Positions 17,500-27,046 of a DNA stretch of 27,046 nucleotides are shown here, in pieces. The position numbers were made by a program, and so were the translations under genes. The notes beneath the pieces are model-generated. The model was not told the origin of the DNA, did not search any database, and was given only the letters and a program-made list of their open reading frames with translations. The stretch is taken from NCBI GenBank assembly GCA_003990745.1, contig RBNI01000781.1, positions 1-27,046 of the forward strand, read 5' to 3'. Within the stretch, counting starts at the first letter, position 1; each line of letters opens with the position of its first letter. The stretch is from Jimgerdemannia flammicorona (taxonomy: Eukaryota > Mucoromycota > Endogonomycetes > Endogonales > Endogonaceae).

Positions 17500-18640
17500 A
17501 GCTTTCCCTGCTTTGTGGATAATGGTGATTTTGTAATCCTGAAGGATAAGGATCTAGCAGACTAGGATTCCAGTGGGTTCCTTGCAGTTGAATAACCATT
17601 TGAGGGCTGTATGGTCTGTGATCAGGGTGACCACCCATATGACTGCAAGGCATTCCAGTTTGGTACTACCATAGTTCATCTTCTGCTGATTGGTAGCTCT
17701 GCTTGCATAAGCTATCACATGGTGCTGTTGATCAGGTCCTTCTTGGGCTAGAACTGCTCTGAGGCCATCTTTAGAGGCATCTGTATACAAGATGAATGGC
17801 TTCTATAGATTGGGGTGCACAAGGATTGATACTATAGTTATGCAGTTTTTGAGTTCTTTGAAGGCTTTTTCTTGTAATTCTGTCTATTTGAATGGCACTC
17901 CTTTCTTGAGAAGGATCTGGATTGGGGCAGCAATTTGAGCTAAACCTTCTATAATAGGATACTTGCATCAGAAATGATAGTGTCTCCTTTGGGGTTTTGG
18001 GTACTGGCCAATTGTTGATCTTCTTGGTTTTCTTGGGGTCTGTATGGGTTCCTTCTTTCGAAACTATGAATCCAAGGAATTCAAGTTTCTGTTTTCCAAA
18101 GTAACATTTCTTTGCATTCAGTCTCAAGTGGTTCTTGTGGGTGAGTTTGAAGAATTCCTCTAGATGGTACAGGTGTTCTTCGAAATTTGCTGAGTAGATG
18201 TTGGAATCATCCATGTATACAATCAGGCAATGGTGGATCAAGGGGGCATAGACTGAATTCATCATCCTCTGGAAAGTGGGGGGTGTATTGCAAAGTCCAA
18301 AGGGCATTTGGAGGTACTCAAACAGTTTTCCTAGAGCAAGGAAGGCTGTCTTTTGAATGTCCTTGGGGTCCATGGGGATCTCATGGAATCCTGTGAAGAG
18401 GTCCATACTGCTGAAGTATCTGGCATCTTGTAACTGATCCAAGAGGTCATCGATTCTGGGCAAAGGATAGGCATCCTTTTCGGTAACTGAATTGAGTTTC
18501 CTGTAATCCATGCAGAGTCTCCATCCTCCTTTCTTTGGTACAATAAGTATAGGGCTAACCCAGGGGCTGGTAGAGGGTCAGATGACTCCATTGTCTAAGA
18601 GTTCTTAAATGTGCTCCTTTTCAAATGTTTTCAAGTGATG
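17500..18640 (-). pseudogene. Element B reverse transcriptase and RNase H, broken
   Basis: RT motifs are well kept: SPILIVPKKGG, MDYRKLN (18511 downward), SSMDLFTGFHEI, EYLQMPFGLCN, and the YMDD box in IVYMDDSNIYS (near 18201-18220). FLGFIVSKEG and a connection block with YYRRF follow. RNase H begins YTDASKDGL (17790 downward) and continues YASRATNQQKMNY, KLECLAVIW and TDHTALKWLF. Frameshifts near 17960-18000 and between RT and RNase H break the frame. The catalytic residues are intact, unlike in element A. Confidence 0.85.
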
Positions 18641-19239
18641 GGGTATTCTATAGGGTTTCTGCTAGATGGGTGTTGCATTTCCTGTATTTATGCTGTGGTG
18701 GTATGATGGATTGTATGGCAGGTTGGCATAATCGGTGGTGAAGATATCTTGATATTTGTTGAGAAGTTCTACTAGTTGTTGCTGTTGTTGGGATGTCAAT
18801 TCTTCTCTAATATTGGTGGAAGGCTTCACTGTCTCCTGGGTCGCAGAGGGGCCTTTCCTTTCTTCTGGGACCTTTTGTCATTTCCCAATAGGTTTAGTTC
18901 ATAAACTTCCCTATGAGTTCAGTTGAGAAAAGGCACCAGATGTCCTATGATGGTTCCTTTTGGCAAGATGATGGTCTCCCAACTTTGGTTGGTTGCTCAG
19001 AAGTGCACTGAGTTCATCTTGTCAGGGAATGTGTGTCCCTCTATGTCCAGGTGTGGGATATCTTCCTCAGGTTCAAAGAAAAGGTTTCTGGGGTCAGGTG
19101 GTGCAAAGATTTCGAAGGTAGTTTGTTCTCTGGGCTCCAAGATGAGATTCTTATGCAGTCTGACTGGTTGCCAGTACACTTGCTGGGGAACATTTCTCTT
19201 GAGGTGGTTGACTTGAAGGAGATGTACCTTCTTCCTGTC

Positions 19240-19625
19240 TGAACTTCTGAATCTCTTGGCTTGTCTTGTTCCTTCAGTTAGTTCAGAGACTTCCTGTAAC
19301 TGTGGGGTCTTGACCTTCATGAAGACTACTTGGGCAATCTTCTGTCCTCTAATGATTTGGTACCATTCTGTACTGTTGTTGTGTAGGATAACCTTGATTT
19401 TTCCTATATACATATCCAGGGTCAATGGTTCCTCCTTCTATAGTTATCTCTTGTCTGACAAGTCCAGACCTTGAGATCAGTTGAATATAAGCTCCTTGGG
19501 GTGGCTGCATGGCTAACCTGGTTCTGACTATGAAGGTTTTTCCAGGCTTGATAGATTCATCCTCCAGGCTGTGAAGATCATATCCTACATCCTCTGGGTG
19601 GGTTTTGGTCAGGGGTTTGGCCTTG
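19240..19625 (-). pseudogene. Element B dUTPase domain, one frameshift
   Basis: The motifs in order on the minus strand are: DVGYDLHSLED (motif 1, near 19571-19600), LISRSGL (motif 2, 19461-19480), EGGTIDPGY (motif 3, catalytic Asp present, 19411-19430), IRGQKIAQVVF (motif 4, near 19330-19360) and a weak EGTRQAKRFRSSD (motif 5, near 19240-19277). A frameshift falls between DPGY and IGKIKVILHNN (about 19403-19412). Motif 5 lacks the usual Gly residues, so it may have been weak even before the frameshift. The domain removes dUTP. It lies between protease and RT as in element A. The open part continues to 18997 as a linker into RT. Confidence 0.8.
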
Positions 19626-20959
19626 GGGTGCAGCAGGGCATACTGGGCAATATCCTTGCTGAGTTCGGGCTTTCCTAAGGCTGAAGCTCTACTAGTGGAA
19701 AGCCTCTAAGCTCTAAGGTTGAGGTGTGGCCATCTGGCTCCAGTAGAGGGGTCTTGGAGGTAGTTGATTCCCCTCCTTCCTGTAGGGTCAAGGGCTTCCA
19801 TGAAGTTGGTGGCATCTTCTGCCTATTCTTGGTGGGTTGCATGTCTGATGAGAGCTAGGATGTCTTCTCCCAAATCATATATCTTGAGAATTCTTTTTCC
19901 AGGCTTCTTGGTCTGACTTTTTCGAATCTGGCTTTTTTGGATCTAGCTTTGGTTATCTCCTTTCTTCAAAGTGTGCACTACAATATCATAACTGAGGTGA
20001 ATTCTCTGATATCTACAGTCTCAGCAGTCAGGGTGTCTCACATGGTTGCAATATCCCATTGCCCAAAAATGATGTTCCTGGCTATTTATCTCTTGTTGTC
20101 TTGGGAATTGGTACCCATCTTGATCATAGGTTGGGGGAAGGGTAGATAAGGGGTATATTTCTGTTCGGGTGAAGAAGCCTTGTCCCCTAAATTGACTTTG
20201 TAACCTTGTGGTGACTTCTTGAAAGGTGGTGGACTGTGCAAGAGTAGTTGGAGGTTCTGGTCTCTGGGGTCTCTGTCTTTCTTGTTGGTCCAACAGATGA
20301 TACTGATAGCAGTAGTCTCAGGGAGAGTGGAAGACCATTTAGTGTTGACATCTTCCTAGCTAAAAAGCTTTTTCCTGATGAGTTTCTTTCTTGGAGATAA
20401 TGGTGATTATACTGGGTCCCTCTTCAGTATTCCAAGGATCATTGTCTTCAGGTGGTATCCAGCGAGGGTCATTCCAGAGGATGAGTTCAGAGACCTCTTC
20501 TTCTTCAGGTACTCTCTGTTCAGGAACTTCTTGGTCAGAAGTTTCTTCTTCCTCAGATGATTCTTGATCCCAAATTGCTTGTACTTCTGCAGCTTCAGTT
20601 GCAAGTGTTTCTGGAATATGTCTGCATTTCTTCTTCTTCTTTCTGCACTCTGGGAAGACTGTGCCAGGTGATTTCCTTGTTCCTATAATCTTAGAGGAAT
20701 GCTCAGGACACTTGTGTCTCTTGAGGCAGATGGGACAACCTTTGATTTCTCCTGCAATGGCTCCAATAGTGATAGAGATAGTGTTCTTGGCCCACACATT
20801 GTCTTCTGGTCTGTTATCCACCAGGTTAATTCGGGGATTGAGTCTGGGATCATTTCTATCTTCAGATTCTTCCTCTTCTTCTGTGGTGGATTCTTCACTA
20901 CTGACATACTCTTCCTAAATAGTGACCTTCTTCTTCCTCTTTGATTGCTCATAGCTGGT
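19626..20959 (-). pseudogene. Element B long linker between protease and dUTPase: acidic stretches and Cys/His cluster
   Basis: About 1.3 kb separates protease from dUTPase. Minus-strand frames show acidic stretches (EESTTEEEEESEDR and ESSEEEETSDQEVPEQ), a basic KKKKKC run, and GCPICLKRHKCPEH near 20697-20745, a CX2CX5CX2H possible zinc site. Further toward dUTPase come a Pro/Gln-rich piece (DQQERQRPQRPEPP) and YCNHVRHPDC. Stops lie near 20359 and 20020. No known domain was recognised. Length and charge are unusual for a gypsy element. Confidence 0.55.
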
Positions 20960-21320
20960 CACCTTAACCCTATACTTCTTGCCTCAGTAATCAAACTTGA
21001 GTACTTGTTGGCTGATATCAACAACTGCATTCATTTCCTTCATCCAGTTGGTGCCAAGAATCATGTCATAGGTAACAGCTTCAGTGACAACAGCTTTGGG
21101 GATGGAGAACTGAATGTGTCCAAGAGAGATAGTGATATTTCATACTTCTCCAAGAGGTTGAGTTTGGGCCCCATCTGCTACTATGATGCTGAGGTTGGAT
21201 GGTCCATCAATGGGCCATTAGAGGGTGTCCAAGAATCATTTGGTAATGACACAGACAGCTGCTCCTGTTTCTATGAGGATTTTCACTTTTTGTCCTCCAA
21301 TATCTCCATGTAAGTAGGTG
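20960..21320 (-). pseudogene. Element B retropepsin-like protease
   Basis: The minus strand reads VKILIETGAAVCVIT (near 21250-21290), then ISLGHIQFSIPKAVVTE and AVTYDMILGTNWM, followed by NAVVDISQQVLKFDY. This is the retropepsin order. The active-site triplet is E-T-G in place of D-T-G. Asp to Glu (GAT/GAC to GAA) is a transversion and not a RIP product. Stops interrupt the flap region. It would cut Gag-Pol. Confidence 0.65.
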
Positions 21321-21329
21321 CTGACATGT

Positions 21330-23340
21330 CTTTTGGCTGCTTGGACAGAGATGGAAGCTGGTTCTTGCTGTGGGATTGAAACTCAGCCAGTGCTAGACCT
21401 GGTGGTTCTCAGCAATTTGTTTCAGACTCCAGCTGGTGTCAATTGCAAGAACTGCAGGAGGAGAACTTCCATCTTGGCCTCTTGGATCTTCTGCCAGGCT
21501 TCATTGTAGATGTCTCTGGGCATGATCTTTGGGGTGTACTTTTTTCTGGGCTTTGGGGCAACAGGTTCCTGTTCTTCTTGTTCTATTTCTTTATCCTCTG
21601 ATGGCAACTCATTTGTCTTAGGAACAAAAGGTGAGGGGGTTCAGGGAGGTGTTTCTACTTGTTCCTCCTTATGTTCTTCATCCTCTTCTTGGATAATTCT
21701 TCTGCTGATGTTCCTGGATGGTCTTCCTACAGGTCTCTTTCTTTTCTCTGCTGGATAGACTGTTTTCTGGGTTGTAACCTTAGTGGGGTATAAGTCTAGG
21801 TCACTGTAGTCTTCACTGTTACTTGCTTCTTCAAAATCTTCAACAGGATGAACTTCAGTCTTCTTGTACTGAGTATCATTCCTTCAGTTTGGTGGTTCTG
21901 AGTCCCTTCAGTCACTTCTTTTATTATCACATTCAGTAGTATAGTGTCTGAATTGTCCACAGTGGAAGCATTGGACTTGGGCTCTATCTCAGACAGGGTA
22001 CCTTCTTTCTTCTTACTAGTAGTTCCTGTTATCTCTTGGTGGATAACCTTGGCTCCTCTGTGGTGGATATCCTCTATTGTCTTGATAGCTCCGATTTTTG
22101 CATATAGTGAGTTTTTCAATTTGTCCAACCAATCGGTCCAGCTTGGAGCTGAGGTTTTGGATTTCACTTCTGTCCTTCTTTCCTTCCTTGGCTGGTCTTC
22201 TGTCTTCAGATCTTTCTTGTCCTTGAAGGAGTCCTTGTAGAGCTTTGACAAGGATGTCTTCTTTCTCTTCTTTCCTCTCATGATCACTCCAGGTAGTTCC
22301 TTATCTGACATCAAAGAATCCTTGGGCTGCATCTACTTACTCTTCAGACCTTCTGGTGCCTAGGGTGCAGACATGCTGGGCAATATTCAGGGGAATTCCA
22401 TTCATGAAGGTCATTGGACCTATGATGTCCTGGTTGGTGGCATTGAACCCGGCAGAATGCATTCTCTTCTGGATTCTTATGAAGAAGACTCTGGGTAATT
22501 CTCCAAGATTCATCTTCATCCCCATGATGGATTCCTGAGTCTTGTGGCAGGTTTCATTTCCTGCATTCTTTTCAATGAGCTAGTGGACCATAGCCTCATA
22601 TTCTAGCTCATCAGACATTGTTGCTTGTATCTGTCTTACTAGTTCTGAATCTTGGTTGTTTGCTGTTCAATGGAAAATTCCTCTGGCTGGTTCTCTGAGC
22701 TGAGCTTTGTAGATGGTAATTTTTCTTTCATCTGAGAGATTCCTTAAGGCTGTAATTCCTTCAATTCTATCAAGGAATTCTCTGGGGTCTTCCTCTGGAT
22801 ATCCTGCAAAGGTTGGCAATGAGGTGGTCATTTCATCATCACTTTCTTCTGATTCTGGTTCAGGTTCGGATTCTGATTCTGATTCACTTTCTGAACTGTC
22901 ACTAGAGATAGGGGTGCTTGGGTATCTTGAGGATGGTGTTCTGGTCCTTGGATGGAGTGGAATAGGTCTAGGTATTCTTGTAGGAGCTACTTTCGGTTCT
23001 GCAAGGGGTTGCAGTAGGGGTTCTATTGGTGAGATTGGTGGGACTGGTGTGGGGTGTCTGGCTGTAAAGTATTGGGTTCATGTGATAAGATCTTCTAGTT
23101 CTTGTACAAGTTCTCTAAAACTCTAGCAGAGCTGTCTGTATTGTCTGGTTGATCTGGTTGGAGATTTCAGACTGTACTGCCTTCTGGTTCTGGTTGGGAT
23201 CCTTCTGATGCTGGGTAATTGGCAAGTCTTGAAGTAATTACTTCTCTTCCTGTCTAGATACTAGTGATAACTAGTTCTCCTGTAGTAGCAGAGGTTGGTA
23301 TAGTATCAAATATATCCAGCTTAACTGTGGGTTCTTGTGA
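21330..23340 (-). pseudogene. Element B Gag with CCHC knuckle and AT-hook-like motif, broken
   Basis: From the N terminus: a Gln/Asn/Pro/Ser-rich region (22.8-23.1 kb), then a capsid-like part (DPREFLDRIEGITALRNLSD, ELEYEAMVH, then FFIRIQKRMHSAGFNATNQD at 22.4-22.5 kb). Next is a basic Lys-rich piece (21.8-22.3 kb), and the zinc knuckle CFHCGQFRHYTTEC at 21929-21970 (CX2CX4HX4C, intact). After it comes KRKRPVGRPSRN (21711-21750), an AT-hook-like core, then an acidic EEDEEHKEEQ stretch. Stops and frameshifts are numerous, for example after TRRSEE near 22337. Gag would package the RNA. Confidence 0.75.
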
Positions 23341-23387
23341 GCTGAAAAGTCACGTTGATTTAAAATCTTCCCAGTTGAGCCCCCAAA

Positions 23388-23998
23388 TATAATATGCCAG
23401 CTCAATGAAGGCAAATTACAAGGTTGGGGGTTAATGTAGTTTGGCTTGATCCCCTAGTTACTTTGTCAAAAAGCAACAAAATGTTCTAAGATTCCTGAGG
23501 TCCTTAGTGTTTAGTGGTATAATAGTCAAAGCTGGATATCTGTGAGTGATTTGTGTGTCAATTTCCTAATTGGGACAGTTCTCTGAGTATAGCAGCGATT
23601 TGTATGTATGAACAGGTTTCCTTCTTGGGTTAACTGAGAATGGTAGAATTCATGTATAGCACAATGATCTCTATGTATGACAGTCTGGCGATTTAGCGGT
23701 ACTCCTTCTTGGGTGGTGGCAATCTTGTGTAGCGCAAGTGGATTCCTTATTCAGGTCAACTGGGAATGTCACAATTTTGTATAGCAGGGCAATCTCCAAA
23801 AGTATGTGATTTCTGGTGTGATGATCTTGGTGATATTCCTTATGTGGATCTGGTGGACAACTTGATTTGGCTCACTGGGAATTATACTGGTGCAGTTTCT
23901 TCTGTACTGGGCTCACTGGGAATTATACTGGTGCAGTTTCTTCTATACTGGGCTCACTGGGAACAAATAACTCAGATGTTGCAGATAATTCGGATAAC
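23388..23998 (-). mobile_element. 5' LTR of element B, truncated
   Basis: It matches plus positions 14437 to about 15000 of the 3' LTR, with differences that are mostly transitions. The terminal TG...CA is lost at the inner end (TATAATATG for TGTAATGTG). Similarity stops abruptly after CAGATAATTCGGATAAC at 23998, so the U3 and most of the rest are missing. A 41-bp tandem duplication stands at 23870-23951. Confidence 0.8.
23870..23951. repeat. 41-bp tandem duplication in the 5' LTR of element B
   Basis: Two units, 23870-23910 and 23911-23951, start GCTCACTGGGAATTATACTG and differ at one base (CTGTACTGG / CTATACTGG). The 3' LTR has only one unit at the matching place (14918 onward). Confidence 0.9.
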
Positions 23999-25163
23999 CA
24001 GCTCCTTTCTCTGCTACCTTACCGGTCACAAGGTTTGGTAGGCAACCTTCTGAGTCCCCTTTCCCCTATTATTACCCCCTCTACCTCAGGTTGGTTTGCT
24101 GTGCCTGCAGGGGCATGGTGGGAGGAGGGCAATGGTGATGAGTTGCCCCTTTATTGGTGTCAGATCAGTGCTTTCTCTACTTTTTTGCAGATTCTGGTGC
24201 CTTCAGCTACATCTGGGGTGTACCCGTTTTGGTGCAGCACCTTCTTCCTTTTGCCATCGCCAACAAGGAGTTGTCTCGGTGTGTCTCGGGCTATGTAGGG
24301 AGTCAGCCGATCTTGGGCATCAAGTGCTCAGTGTAGGTTACCTGCAGGTCCTTGGTGCCTGTGGTGGGGCCCTCTGGCTTTGGTGAGCTTCCCGGCGAGC
24401 GCAGTTCTGGCATAGGTGACTGTTTTTTAGGTATTGTCGGGATGGGAGGGGAGATGGCCATCACAGATAGGAGGAAGGGTGATAATGGTAAACCAGTAGG
24501 GTGCCAGGCTAGAGGTGGTCATCGGGGCTAGGGCAGATGCTGCTTCAGTGGGGCTTTTTGATTGGTGTAGTGTGGTTAGGTGGTAGGTGTCACTCTCAGC
24601 TTCTTTTGGCAATCAGTGGGGTTGGGCCCCAGTCATCAGGGGGGGTCGGGGGGCCTGAGGCTACCCATTTCAGGCATCTTGGCTGCACTCAACTGGAACC
24701 GGGAGCTGACATGGCAATGTGATCGAGGCCCACAGGCTTGAGTAGTAGGATATTGGGGGTCTCCTCCCACCTCACATGTAAGTTCTTTACTCACCTCAAC
24801 TGGGAGAACCAGGCCCTACCCACTGTACTTTGATGAGGGTTTTTCTTTGCTTGTCATCCTCTTTGGGGTGGCAGGGGCTATTCTATTTGGCTCAGGCATG
24901 ACTTTGTACATATGTTGGGTTCTCGGGTGTATGCTTTCAGTCATTGGCATATGGCTGGGTTTCCCCTGGTGGTAGGGAGAGCATGGTGTGCAGAATGAGG
25001 TGTGGGCCAACACAGGCCCTGCTGCACCTGGCATGGTCGAGCTACTGGACAATATTTAGCCTAGATTAATGGGGGGGCAGTACTTGGGGGGTGGTGGGGG
25101 AGGGTTTTGGCCTATATAGTCTAGGTTCCCTTCCAATAAAAATCCGCAGGACATAAGTCCATT
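23999..25163 (+). other. GC-rich segment of unknown origin ending in a poly(A) signal and tail, possibly a LINE 3' end
   Basis: It begins where the element B LTR breaks off. No RIP-type skew is seen. Open frames (24096-24386, 23867-24298 plus) show no known domain. One frame without a Met, 24742-24975, encodes a hydrophobic piece (VILFGVAGAILFGSGM, then LGCMLSVIGIWLGF) that could form two membrane helices. The segment ends with CCAATAAAAATCC near 25131-25143, then a run of A. Orientation and place fit the 3' end of the LINE cut at 14436, but no sequence in the window proves it. Confidence 0.4.
25132..25139 (+). terminator. Poly(A) signal before the A tract
   Basis: AATAAA within CCAATAAAAATCC, about 25 bases before a 14-base A run, the spacing of a real polyadenylation site copied into DNA. 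Confidence 0.6.
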
Positions 25164-25177
25164 AAAAAAAAAAAAAA
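25164..25177 (+). repeat. Poly(A) tract, 14 A
   Basis: An uninterrupted run of A directly followed by LINE ORF2 sequence. It marks the 3' end of an inserted reverse-transcribed RNA. No clear target duplication was found around the segment. Confidence 0.75.
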
Positions 25178-26697
25178 TGCCCTGTATGAAAATTCAGCAT
25201 GATGGGGCCCAGTTGGGAAGAGAGGACCGATGGAGGATACACAGATGCCCCTGCTGGCTGAGAAGGAGTTGTGGGAATTGTATGTGGTGGATATTCAGGC
25301 ACAGGTTTTTACCTGGTGGTATGAGGGTTTGCCGGTGGCTGTCTGCTGGACGAGATTGAAAGAGGCTGTGAGGGTTTATTGGGGAGAGACTGGTAGGGAG
25401 GCTGGGAGGCAGCGGAGGAGGCGCACAGGTGTGCTTCCAACAGGCTGAGGAGATTACAAATAGATTGGGTGGATTTGCTTACTATTGTGGGGGTGGAGAA
25501 TTGGAGGATCGAGAGGGCAAAATTGGAGATTGTGGAACTACAACAGGTGTTGATGGAAGAGGAGGAGACTCATATATGGGGCATGGCTGCTAGACTATGG
25601 TGGCAGGGGCTTGAGAAGGGTGAGCGGCCTACTGGATACTTATCATGACTTCTCAAAGCCAGAAGAGTGTGACATTGGTGAGATGGAGTCCTGGATGCTG
25701 ATGGAGATATGGTACATGGCATGCAACAAATCTTAGGGGTGTTGAAGGAGAGATGGCAGGGCTTGTGGAGTGAGGGAGAAGGGGGTGCTGACGAAGCGAA
25801 GATTGCAGACACACTGGAAGAGTGGGGGCTGCCACAGGTAGCTGGACTGAGGGATTTGATTTTACTGGTGCAGGGGGAAGAGATTCAGAGTGTCCTGGCA
25901 GCAACTAAACTAGGGACGGCACCAGGAGAGGATGGATTGCCATGGGACTTCTGGAAGAAGATAGTTAATGTCTCTAGAGTTTTGGGTGAGATGGCTGCTC
26001 TCTGTGACCATGTCCTTCAGAGTGGTGAGTGGGTGGGGGAGCAAGATCTTGGGCTGGTGGCCTTACTGTCCAAAGACAAGGGAAGGAGAGAAGACTGGAA
26101 GAACTGGAGGCCGATTATGCTTCTGGACATGGACAGGAAGATGGTGACTAAGGTGATTGTTGTCAGGCTGCAGAGGGTTGCCCAACAGGTGCTGGGGGAG
26201 GAGTAGTGGGGCTTTGTTGGGGGCAGACTTATTAGAGATGGGACTGTGTGGGTTCATGGTGTAATTGAAGGGGCCTGGACCTGTGGCCTGGATGGAAGGT
26301 TGGTTTTTTTGGACCAGGAGAAGGCCTACAACCATGTATGGCGGGTGTGGCTGGGCAAGGTATTGGATCGAATTGGAGTTTCCCCAAGGTTTAGCGCCTC
26401 TATATTGAGTCTATTGGAGAGCAGTCGGGCAGCTCTGATGTGTAATGGTCACCATGAGAGAGCATTTTCCTTGAGAAGAGGAGTTCCTCAGGGGGACCCT
26501 CTGTCCCCTATTCTTTATGCCCTTTCACTGGAGCCATTAATGGATAGGATTCGCTGGAAGGTGGCAGGGCTCTCTATATATGGTATAGTGTGGAAGGTGG
26601 GGACCTTTGCTCATGATATGGTGGTCGGACTTGGGAGTGTGGCAGATGTAGCAGCACTACAAGAGACTGTGGAATGCATTGGCATCTTTCTCCACTA
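25178..26697 (+). pseudogene. LINE ORF2 fragment: linker and reverse transcriptase domain, broken
   Basis: The left part (25.2-25.65 kb) reads in shifting frames and ends with RLWWQGLEKGERPTGYL, the linker that precedes RT in LINE ORF2. The frame 25709-26206 has the RT N-terminal blocks TKLGTAPGEDGLPWDFWKK and KNWRPIMLLDMDRK, stopping at TAG (26204-26206) just before WGFVGGR. The frame from 26246 has motif A as FLDQEKAYNHVW and motif B as RGVPQGDPLSPILY. Motif C is FAHDM, where the first catalytic Asp is His (26612-26614). The endonuclease domain is not seen: the sequence starts mid-gene right after the A tract. Clade not assigned. Not active. Confidence 0.8.
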
Positions 26698-26757
26698 CAA
26701 TTCACGTTACACACACTTTTACTACACACTTTTAAGCCATTTATTGGAGAAAGATAC
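26682..26757. repeat. Inverted repeat, 13-bp arms around a 50-bp loop, inside the LINE
   Basis: GCATCTTTCTCCA (26682-26694) and TGGAGAAAGATAC (26745-26757) are complementary at 12 of 13 positions. The loop contains two near-copies of ACACACTTTTA. The LINE protein similarity stops at the left arm and resumes at about 26806, so about 110 bases here are foreign or rearranged. Confidence 0.7.
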
Positions 26758-26805
26758 TAAGAAGATGTCAAGCAGCAAGCAAGCTGAGGTGCGTACCAGG
26801 TGATA

Positions 26806-27046
26806 GCTATAGGGGATCGGCTTGGGGTTAAAAGGAGGCCAGATGGTGAGAGAGGTCGCTGGGATGATTTGGCGTCGAGAATTGTGGGAGGTGTCGGCAA
26901 TAGGTGGCTTACTGTAGGATGGGTTATAGCAGTATGGGTGGGATTGGCTGGACATTGGCTCTATGTGTTTGAGGAGGGACGACGGACAGGGATACAGGAG
27001 AAACTATTGCGATGGGAGGAATTAGTAGTGGATCTGCTAATGGGGT
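26806..27046 (+). pseudogene. LINE ORF C-terminal segment, open to the window edge
   Basis: The frame reads VIAIGDRLGVKRRP, ERGRWDDLASRIVGG, NRWLTVGWVIAVWVGLAGHW and then EEGRRTGIQEKLLRWEELV to the edge without a stop. The first 45 residues match the remnant at 14290-14436. It is out of frame with the RT fragment (a TGA at about 26802), and the part between RT motif C and this segment is missing. The function of this conserved segment is not known; it may be the C-terminal domain of ORF2. Confidence 0.6.

Larger units (their letters stand above)
14437..23998 (-). mobile_element. Ty3/gypsy element B with dUTPase, minus strand, broken
   Basis: On the minus strand the order is: truncated 5' LTR (23998-23388), leader, Gag, protease, long Cys/acidic linker, dUTPase, RT, RNase H, integrase, polypurine tract, 3' LTR (15847-14437). 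It has fewer RIP-type changes than element A but many stops and frameshifts. It sits inside a LINE remnant. The base group GCTAT at 14432-14436 would be the target duplication, but the other flank was lost with the end of the 5' LTR. Confidence 0.85.

Noticed and set aside
20661..21313. Several plus-strand frames, some hydrophobic (e.g. 20945-21313)
   Set aside because: They are antisense to the element B protease and linker, whose motifs are clear on the minus strand.
22713..23126. Plus-strand Ser/Asp/Gly-rich frame of 137 codons
   Set aside because: It is antisense to the Gln/Asn/Pro-rich part of Gag B; the repetition comes from GATTCTGATTCTGATTC read the other way.
24427..25052. Minus-strand Pro/Ser/Thr-rich frames in the GC-rich segment
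   Set aside because: They run against the poly(A)-tailed orientation and have no domain character.

Overview
The window looks like a transposon-packed stretch of a filamentous fungal genome, most likely an ascomycete. Three things point that way. One end of a host-type gene has short fungal introns (GTATGT donor, CTAAC branch sequences). Every other recognisable gene belongs to a retrotransposon of a class common in fungi. The older elements carry a strong RIP-like signature: CAA/CAG turned to TAA/TAG, TGG to TAG, Cys to Tyr, Asp to Asn, and a great excess of TA dinucleotides. No tRNA, rRNA or CRISPR array was seen. The species cannot be named from this sequence.

Layout. Positions 1-680 (minus) hold the 5' end of a probable SAM-dependent methyltransferase gene, unmutated and spliced, running off the left edge. 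Its upstream region continues to about 1.69 kb and contains a 57-bp direct repeat. From 1692 a Ty1/copia element lies on the minus strand: 3' LTR, polypurine tract, then RNase H and RT C-terminal remnants. It is split at 2872-4440 by a 1561-bp solo LTR (family A) with a perfect CTAT target duplication. That LTR carries an intact 267-codon ORF between its own TATA box and poly(A) signal, which is the most interesting object here. A second, mutated copy of the same LTR (4828-6378) starts a Ty3/gypsy element A on the plus strand. Its Gag, protease, dUTPase, RT, RNase H and integrase remnants run to about 11.54 kb. Its 3' LTR is absent; instead the sequence joins a shortened LTR of a second family (B) plus that family's leader. 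From 12.2 to 13.8 kb is AT-rich, mutated DNA with one 30-bp tandem repeat. A LINE remnant (13.8-14.44 kb) is then cut by Ty3/gypsy element B on the minus strand (14437-23998), which keeps both LTRs (the 5' one truncated) and all domains in broken form. The last 3 kb is GC-richer and not RIP-like: a segment of unknown content ending in a poly(A) tail, followed directly by a second LINE copy with an RT domain, an inverted-repeat scar and a C-terminal segment shared with the first LINE remnant.

How the parts relate. Both gypsy families share an unusual architecture: Gag with a CCHC knuckle followed by an AT-hook-like GRP motif, protease, a linker with a Cys cluster, dUTPase, then RT, RNase H and integrase. 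All catalytic genes seen are broken. The only transposon-derived reading frame of any length that is intact is the ORF inside the family A solo LTR. The insertion order is: copia first, then RIP-like decay, then the unmutated solo LTR inside it. Element A is also in the copia but is itself mutated. Element B is younger than the LINE it interrupts.
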